Positions 59,601 to 64,000 of a stretch of 64,000 nucleotides of DNA are shown here, piece by piece. Position 1 is the first letter of the stretch, and every line of letters begins with the position of its first letter. Location: the NCBI RefSeq assembly GCF_003346865.1, contig NZ_QDKL01000002.1:558001-622000 (forward strand), given 5' to 3'. The notes beneath the pieces are model-generated. The model was not told the origin of the DNA. It searched no databases and saw nothing but the letters and a program-made list of their open reading frames with translations. The position numbers and the translations under genes were made by a program. The DNA is from Halobacteriovorax vibrionivorans (lineage in GTDB: Bacteria > Bdellovibrionota > Bacteriovoracia > Bacteriovoracales > Bacteriovoracaceae).

Positions 59601-59743
59601 TACTAGCAAAAGCAATTGAAACTCACACTGACTACATCACAAAAGAAACACTAGCAAATAGCCTTAATGCTAGTAGCGATGCTCTTGAGCATGAGTTTAA
59701 AGTTGATGATGAGAATCTAAAAATGACAATTACAAAAGCATAA
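56612..59743 (+). CDS. ileS: Isoleucyl-tRNA synthetase
   Basis: 1043 residues from the ATG at 56612 (AAGG site); an upstream in-frame ATG at 56561 is less likely. HIGH-type motif ATGLPHHGHLLAG, editing domain with WTTTPWTLPSNLAL, KMSKS motif GKKMSKSLRN, and an anticodon-binding domain follow. The length and the domain order are those of the IleS2-type (eukaryote-like) group. Charges tRNA-Ile. Confidence 0.97.
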   Translation: MSQDNGQFSFVNTEHEVLKFWEENDIFQKSLEQTKEKEPYIFYDGPPFATGLPHHGHLLAGTLKDIVPRYWTMKGRYVQRRFGWDTHGLPIEQEINKKLEMTAHEALEKLGVAGYNQECRSIVDRYTTEWRKTVTRLGRWVDFDNDYKTMDPTFMESCWWVFKSLWDKDMVYKGTKVVPYSTGLGTGLSNFEAGLDYRDVQDPAITVLFKLDDPEKAGADYVAAWTTTPWTLPSNLALCVGPDIDYVRVKDNDRGVTIIFAEARLEAYTKKRNLEVIGESFKGSELLGLRYEPLFDFFADLKEEGAFTIFNDDYVTTDSGTGIVHQAPAFGEDDNRVCKEAGMKAEVCPIDDAGQFTKEVSAYAGQYVKDADKQIIKDLKENTKLYDHGNLVHPYPFCYRSGTPLIYRTIPQWYVKVEEIVDKLVANNKEIHWVPGHIKAGRFGKWLENARDWAVSRTRVWGTPLPVWINDETGNMKCLGSIEELKELSGVELTDLHREYTDEVTFKIEGEEGTYKRIPDVFDCWFESGSMPYAQLHYPFENKEIFENGFPAEFIAEGLDQTRGWFYTLTILSTALFDKPAFKNVIVNGLVLAEDGKKMSKSLRNFTAPDELMEEFGSDALRLYLINSGLVKGEEQRFTDAGVKDMVRRALLPWLNSFKFFQTYASIDGWNFNEHAESGENITDNWVISKLQTLKENIEAEMAQYQLYNVVPALFNFIEDLTNWYIRLNRSRFWGEGLTSDKKQAYTTLFTTLKEVTIAMAPFAPFLSEHIFSELKKFDSSEKNLSVHLCDYPVANTELKNSVLEDAVDRMQQIILLGRQKRNQVQIKVKTPLARLSVIHKDQALLDEIKKLEGYIQSELNVKSVEYTTDEDNYIKLYAKPNSPVLGKRLGKEFGKFMGMISKLGAAELNELEEKGSLELAGETFAPSDILIFREAKEGTQALSNRYISIDIDTNLNEELILEGLAREVINRIQRTRKDSGFNVEDRIEVNFNATDLLAKAIETHTDYITKETLANSLNASSDALEHEFKVDDENLKMTITKA

Positions 59744-59750
59744 TAAAAAA

Positions 59751-59775
59751 GCCTCCGAAATGGAGGCTTTTTTTT
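59751..59775 (+). terminator. Terminator after ileS
   Basis: GCCTCC / GGAGGC with a GAAAT loop and eight T after it, six A before. Bidirectional; it also ends the convergent lipoprotein gene. Confidence 0.9.
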
Positions 59776-60814
59776 ATTCCTGAATTAACACATAACCGAC
59801 AGGTTTTGGTTTTAAATCAAAACACTCTTGTCTCTTATAATCCTCAACAGCATCTAAGACTTCTCCCTGAATTTCGATTTCACCATATACATGTTTGTAA
59901 ACAGTTTCATCATTTAATACATCCCATCTTCGAGTTCTAAGATTCCAGTCTCTATATTCAACGACTCCTGTAACTAAGCAATCCTTAGACTTAGTAATTT
60001 CTAAATTTCCAAAATCGTCACGCGTAAAAAAATCGTTAAACTTCTCAACTGACTCCTCAAAGTAGTCAAAATATCTTACTGTATATTGATGTTGTACTTC
60101 GATTATACGATATGGTTTCCAATTTCGAGGTACAGGCTTAGAGATAATTATCTGAGGTACTTTTCGGTATCCAACGTCGGATACTTTTATATCGTGAAAC
60201 ATGGGCCTTTTAACAACTGCACCAGTATAAATAGTCTGTGATTTAAGCCCCTTGCATTGCTCTGGTTGTACAAGGCTTTTAAATTCATCCAAACTAATTT
60301 TTCCAGTTACACATCCATTATCAACTTCATTATTATAAGTTACTACTTCGTCATTCTTAAGCCTTAATCTTAACGTCTTAAGATGTACTTTATGATTAAT
60401 GAATGCATCCTCTTCTACTTCATAGAAGAAGATTTTTCTGTCATTTTGATGATAGTAAGCTTGATTTGATAACTCTTTACCATTTTTTGAGACAAGAATA
60501 AAAGTCGCTTCAACAACTTGCTCATCTAATGAAACTTCTAGTTCAATCTCATTTTCGTTTGTAAGATCATAAAGAGAAAGACTCTTTTGAGAGTTAATGT
60601 TTCTTAAATACATTGGTCTATTAGTTGAGCCACTTTCTTCACAAGTTACTTTATTCTCACTAGAGACCAAGTTAGTTCTGAAATTCTCACATTCAATCGA
60701 GAATGTTGATCGCATTTCATTTGAAGCTAATTTAAAACTTTTATTTATTTTCTCCTTGTCTGATGAGTTACAAGATACAAATAAAACTGTTGCCAATACT
60801 AATAACTTTTTCAT
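59774..60814 (-). CDS. Lipoprotein of unknown function, paralogue of 60825
   Basis: 346 residues; lipobox VSCN (Cys15). Similar in length and layout to the next gene upstream: a Cys pair early (ECENF, TCEESG), LEVSLDEQVVEATFILVSKNGKELSNQAYYHQNDRKIFF, then NGCVTGKISLDEFKSL and QCKGL, and PVGYVLIQE at the end. Beta-rich. Likely a duplicated envelope lipoprotein. AAGGAG ribosome site. Confidence 0.65.
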   Translation of the reverse strand: MKKLLVLATVLFVSCNSSDKEKINKSFKLASNEMRSTFSIECENFRTNLVSSENKVTCEESGSTNRPMYLRNINSQKSLSLYDLTNENEIELEVSLDEQVVEATFILVSKNGKELSNQAYYHQNDRKIFFYEVEEDAFINHKVHLKTLRLRLKNDEVVTYNNEVDNGCVTGKISLDEFKSLVQPEQCKGLKSQTIYTGAVVKRPMFHDIKVSDVGYRKVPQIIISKPVPRNWKPYRIIEVQHQYTVRYFDYFEESVEKFNDFFTRDDFGNLEITKSKDCLVTGVVEYRDWNLRTRRWDVLNDETVYKHVYGEIEIQGEVLDAVEDYKRQECFDLKPKPVGYVLIQE

Positions 60815-60824
60815 TACTCTCTCC

Positions 60825-61832
60825 TTATTCCTTAATTAGGATTGTTCCTACTAATTTTGGTTCAACGGGATAACACTTCTTCACACCAAGGTTTTCAGAC
60901 ATGCTAAAAAATCGATCATTTACTCCTAGGCCACAGTTTTTACAAAGCTTATTTACTTCACTATTTTGAAGGCCTCGATTTACCTTCTCATAAACCGTTC
61001 CAAAAGGAAGATAGATTCCCTTTTCTTCATAAACTTTATGATCATAAAATCCTTCAGTGAAACATAGACGATCTTCAATTTGCTCAAGCTCAAATCCAAA
61101 CTCTGTTTTATTAAGTTCGTACAGCTTTTCAACAGGAACCTGTTGAGTCGTCATGTGATCAAACAAACGATACTTTGATGTTATTTGATATACTTTGTAA
61201 TCTACTCGCTTCATCTTAGGAAACTTCTTAGTACCTTCATAGAATTTTGGAGATTCAACTTCTGCTTTAAAGTTTGGAATAAATTTTAAATTTGGGCATT
61301 GGCCACGAAGATCATCAAGGTTAATATCTTCTACGTTAAAGAGTCCGGTGTCACATCCCTTATCTTCAATTCTTGCAACGGCCACAGGAGTTCCTCCTGT
61401 GTGATAGTTTGAGATCTTTAGGTAAACGTCGTGTGCACTAAAGTCTCCAATTCTAAGTTCCTTAAATTTAATAGAATTGAAACCATTGTAAAGCATATCT
61501 TCAGAAAGCCTCTTGCCATACTTAGAAACGAGATAAAAATACGCTTGAATTGGCCTTTGAGTTACAACTTCTAGCTCAACAACAGCATGTCTTTTTAACT
61601 TATCTTGCTCAATTAATTCTTCATCAATAGAAAATAGAAATTGTGCTTCTTCATTAATTAGAGATGTAGGACATGTGATTTTTTCTTCAATAATATCAGT
61701 CTTAATACCCACGCATTGAATACTCGACTCAGCAAGGCTTTGACGCTGATAAGTTAACTTCTCTTCTTTTGTTTGATTTTCATTACCACAAGATACTAGT
61801 GAAATAAGTGCTATTAATAATAGTAGACGCAT
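60825..61832 (-). CDS. Lipoprotein of unknown function, paralogue of 59774
   Basis: 335 residues; lipobox VSCG (Cys16). QCVGIKTDIIEEKITCP, AVVELEVVTQRPIQAYFYLVSKYGKRLSEDMLY, KGCDTGLFNVEDINLDDLRGQCPN and PKLVGTILIKE parallel the neighbouring gene. Its ribosome site is buried in a stem-loop (61839-61883). Function unknown. Confidence 0.65.
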   Translation of the reverse strand: MRLLLLIALISLVSCGNENQTKEEKLTYQRQSLAESSIQCVGIKTDIIEEKITCPTSLINEEAQFLFSIDEELIEQDKLKRHAVVELEVVTQRPIQAYFYLVSKYGKRLSEDMLYNGFNSIKFKELRIGDFSAHDVYLKISNYHTGGTPVAVARIEDKGCDTGLFNVEDINLDDLRGQCPNLKFIPNFKAEVESPKFYEGTKKFPKMKRVDYKVYQITSKYRLFDHMTTQQVPVEKLYELNKTEFGFELEQIEDRLCFTEGFYDHKVYEEKGIYLPFGTVYEKVNRGLQNSEVNKLCKNCGLGVNDRFFSMSENLGVKKCYPVEPKLVGTILIKE

Positions 61833-61838
61833 ATAAAA

Positions 61839-61883
61839 CTCCTTTGATTTATGGCCGTTTTAGCGACATTTTTCTCAAAGGAG
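61839..61883 (-). promoter_or_regulatory. Stem-loop masking the ribosome site of the lipoprotein gene
   Basis: On the minus strand ACTCCTTTGA (61883-61874) pairs perfectly with TCAAAGGAGT (61848-61839), which contains the AAGGAG ribosome site of the gene starting at 61832. Loop of 25 nt. May act as an RNA thermometer or be opened by a factor. Confidence 0.55.
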
Positions 61884-61926
61884 TCTTTTTTTCTAAATTG
61901 AAATGATATTTTTTAAACTTGAAATA

Positions 61927-62262
61927 CTATGAACCAAAGCCTTTAAGCTGTTCCCCGCCAAGTACATGAAAATGCGTATGAAAGACACTCTGGCAACCGT
62001 GTTGATTAATATTTGAAACGACTCGAAAGCCATTGTTTTCGAGCTCATTTGATTGAGTAAACTCTTTAATAGCATCAAATACCTGGGCCATATCATCGCG
62101 ACTCATCTCATTTACATTCTTAGAGTGGTTGCGATGGATGAAGAGATAATGCTCTTTTGCAAGAGGTTGAATATCTTTAAATCCAATAACGTGATCATTT
62201 TCAAATACTTTATCAGAAGGTATTTCACCTTTTAGAATTTTACAAAATAAGCAATCATCCAT
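61927..62262 (-). CDS. HIT-family (HINT-like) nucleotide hydrolase
   Basis: 111 residues. CLFCKILKGEIPSDKVFENDHVIGFKDIQPLAKEHYLFIHRNH and HGCQSVFHTHFHVLGG with the HxHxH triad. Like HINT/YcfF. It hydrolyses nucleoside phosphoramidates. Follows murA by 10 bp. Confidence 0.95.
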   Translation of the reverse strand: MDDCLFCKILKGEIPSDKVFENDHVIGFKDIQPLAKEHYLFIHRNHSKNVNEMSRDDMAQVFDAIKEFTQSNELENNGFRVVSNINQHGCQSVFHTHFHVLGGEQLKGFGS

Positions 62263-62272
62263 AACTATCTCC

Positions 62273-63523
62273 CTATTCGTTTACTAATTCGACATGGGCC
62301 CCGAGTTTTTGAAGCTTCTCTGGTAAATCTTCATAACCACGTTGTAGGTGGTAGACGCGATCAATCTTCGTTTCACCATAAGCACAAAGAGCAGCAAGAA
62401 CAAGAGCAGCTGATGCTCTTAGATCTGTACACATCACAGGAGCTGCCGTTAGAGGACGTCCACCTTCAATAAAGACCGAACTTCCCAATTGCTCAATACT
62501 TGCACCAAGACGTGTTAACTCAGGTACGTGCATGAAACGGTTTTCAAAAATATTTTCAGTCACAAGAGAGTTCCCTTCAACAACAGTTAGAAGAGCAACC
62601 ATCTGTGCTTGTACATCTGTTGGGAAACCTGGAAATGGCTCAGTTATAACTTTTGATCCTTTTAGAGATGAAGGATATGTCTTAACGTAGTTGTCACCAA
62701 TTTCTAACTTAGCTCCCATCCCCTGAAGGTTTTCAAGAACATTAAAAAGGTGTTTTGGATTAAAGTTTTTTACAGTCATCTCAGACTTAGTCATTAATCC
62801 ACCAATAATATAAGTTGCCGCTTCAATACGGTCACCTATTGCTTGATAAGTTCCGCCGTTTAATTCCTTCACTCCATCAATAACAAGGCGAGACGTTCCA
62901 ATCCCAGAGACTTTTGCACCTAGAGAGTTTAGGAAATTTGCCAGATCATCAATCTCTGGCTCCATTGCTGCGTTTTCAATAATAGTTTGTCCGTCAGCAA
63001 AAACACCGGCCATCATAAGATTCTCAGTGGCACCTACTGATGGGAATTTTAACTTAACAAGTGCACCTGTTAGATGATCAGTTTCAGCAAAGACAAAACC
63101 ATTTTTCATTTCGATCTTCACATTCATCTTCTCAAGATTGTCTAAGTGAATATCAATAGGACGTGTCCCAATAGCACAACCACCTGGAAGAGAAACCTTT
63201 GCCTTTCCAAGGCGTGAAAGAAGAGGACCTAGAACAAAGATAGAAGCACGCATTGTTTTTACGAGCTCATAAGTGGCCTCATGTGAGCTTAGTGAAGAAG
63301 CATCAAAAGTAACATTCTTACCATCTCTATTACATTCAACTCCCATCATCTCAAGAAGCTTAAGCATTGTATTAATGTCACGAAGCTTTGGAAGATTTGT
63401 GAGAGTCACTTTCTTATCCGTTAAAAGAATTGCCGCTAAAATTGGTAGGTATGCATTCTTAGCAGGAGATATCTCAACCTCTCCAGACAGTCTCGCTGGG
63501 CCTTTAACTATGATTTTATCCAT
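62273..63523 (-). CDS. murA: UDP-N-acetylglucosamine 1-carboxyvinyltransferase MurA
   Basis: 416 residues. GPARLSGEVEISPAKNAYLPILAAILL, GGCAIGTRPIDIHL (catalytic Cys loop), FPTDVQAQMVALL and TDLRASAALVLAAL are the MurA motifs. First committed step of peptidoglycan synthesis. Overlaps the end of prmC by 8 bp. Confidence 0.97.
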   Translation of the reverse strand: MDKIIVKGPARLSGEVEISPAKNAYLPILAAILLTDKKVTLTNLPKLRDINTMLKLLEMMGVECNRDGKNVTFDASSLSSHEATYELVKTMRASIFVLGPLLSRLGKAKVSLPGGCAIGTRPIDIHLDNLEKMNVKIEMKNGFVFAETDHLTGALVKLKFPSVGATENLMMAGVFADGQTIIENAAMEPEIDDLANFLNSLGAKVSGIGTSRLVIDGVKELNGGTYQAIGDRIEAATYIIGGLMTKSEMTVKNFNPKHLFNVLENLQGMGAKLEIGDNYVKTYPSSLKGSKVITEPFPGFPTDVQAQMVALLTVVEGNSLVTENIFENRFMHVPELTRLGASIEQLGSSVFIEGGRPLTAAPVMCTDLRASAALVLAALCAYGETKIDRVYHLQRGYEDLPEKLQKLGAHVELVNE

Positions 63524-64000
63524 TCTTTCTTCCTTTTAAAAAACGATAGCGATCAGTATAGTCCTTGATTAACTCAAGTTCGCCAAAGTTATATTCCCCT
63601 AAGATATCTTTTAATCTTTCCAGATGCAATTCACTACCTTCCATAATGAACAGCCCGCCATTTTTAAGCTTTTTCTGTGCCTGATCAAAGAAAGTTTTAA
63701 ACCAATTATCGTAATCCTGATCTTTTAAGTAAAGGGCCAAGTGAGGTTCAAATGAATGAACTTGTCCATGTACTTCACTTAAGTCAGCATTTTCTTTGAT
63801 ATAAGGAGGGTTCGTAATAATGATATCCAGATCTCCTGGAATATTTTCCATACGATCTGATTGTTGAAATTTTAATTTTACTGTTTTTGGATAACGGTAG
63901 CGATGAAAGAATTTATTTGCACGAGCAACATCCAAAGCCTTCTCACTAATATCACTTGCAATGATCTCGGCATCAATTTCACCAATCTCCCCTGCAAGAC
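63516..64000 (-). CDS. prmC: Peptide-chain-release-factor glutamine methyltransferase PrmC (partial)
   Basis: About 160 codons of the 3' end are in the window; the gene continues past 64000. LAGEIGEIDAEIIASDISEKALDVARAN gives the SAM-binding strand, IIITNPPYI the catalytic NPPY motif, and FEPHLALYL the region of substrate contact. It methylates the GGQ glutamine of release factors. Next to murA as in some other bacteria. Confidence 0.85.
   Translation of the reverse strand, partial: LAGEIGEIDAEIIASDISEKALDVARANKFFHRYRYPKTVKLKFQQSDRMENIPGDLDIIITNPPYIKENADLSEVHGQVHSFEPHLALYLKDQDYDNWFKTFFDQAQKKLKNGGLFIMEGSELHLERLKDILGEYNFGELELIKDYTDRYRFLKGRKNG

Overview
The window is low-GC DNA from a Gram-negative bacterium. 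Gene content points to a predatory Bdellovibrionota, most likely the Bacteriovorax/Halobacteriovorax group. It has many small lipoproteins, a Pal/CpoB envelope cluster, a GldA/F/G-like ABC cluster linked with gliding, a TatT-type TRAP transporter and a tmRNA. The taxon is an inference from content; no marker was compared.

Positions 1-9.5 kb are accessory. They hold a heavy-metal RND efflux operon with its ArsR-type regulator and a palindromic operator (1-2761), several small secreted or lipid-anchored Cys-containing proteins (2.8-4.0 kb), an HTH regulator and a ribbon-helix-helix-like protein (4.2-5.2 kb), and a merR-merT-merP operon without merA (6.1-7.8 kb). The mer operon is bracketed by two diverged copies of a module made of a recombinase tail and a 53-residue membrane peptide. 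Next to it is the C-terminal part of a prokaryotic Argonaute (PIWI) with an HNH-like partner gene (8.1-9.4 kb).

Positions 9531-18068 are an integrated island in the 3' end of ssrA (tmRNA, minus strand, 18052-18423). A 17-bp att repeat occurs at both ends, the probable original ssrA terminator now lies beyond the far att site, clustered TGCCACA arm-type sites lie inside both ends, and the island carries a tyrosine integrase. The cargo is defence-like: a fused ABC-type ATPase/TOPRIM (DUF4435-like) protein coupled to a HEPN-like, triple zinc-ribbon protein, an AbiGi-like protein and an unknown 229-residue protein. A small excision/replication-like cassette (HTH, winged helix, RecA-like ATPase) precedes the integrase.

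Positions 18.4-64 kb look like core chromosome: secreted and coiled-coil envelope proteins (18.8-26.2 kb), the pal/cpoB cluster with a metallophosphatase-cytochrome fusion (26.8-30.1 kb), smpB-rsmA-tsaD, an HD-GYP-like protein, a Ca/Na exchanger, a nucleobase/nucleoside salvage operon (tdk, upp-like, hpt, GHMP kinase), the Gld-like ABC operon, an NrnA-like DHH protein, two paralogous lipoproteins, a TRAP operon, maf, ileS, murA and prmC (cut by the window end). Between 47.28 and 47.90 kb lie two related structured-RNA-like elements, one flanked by 22-bp direct repeats, with a 219-bp MITE between them.

The most novel candidates are the ATPase-TOPRIM/HEPN-zinc-ribbon pair in the ssrA island, the Argonaute remnant with its nuclease partner, and the paired structured elements near 47.5 kb.
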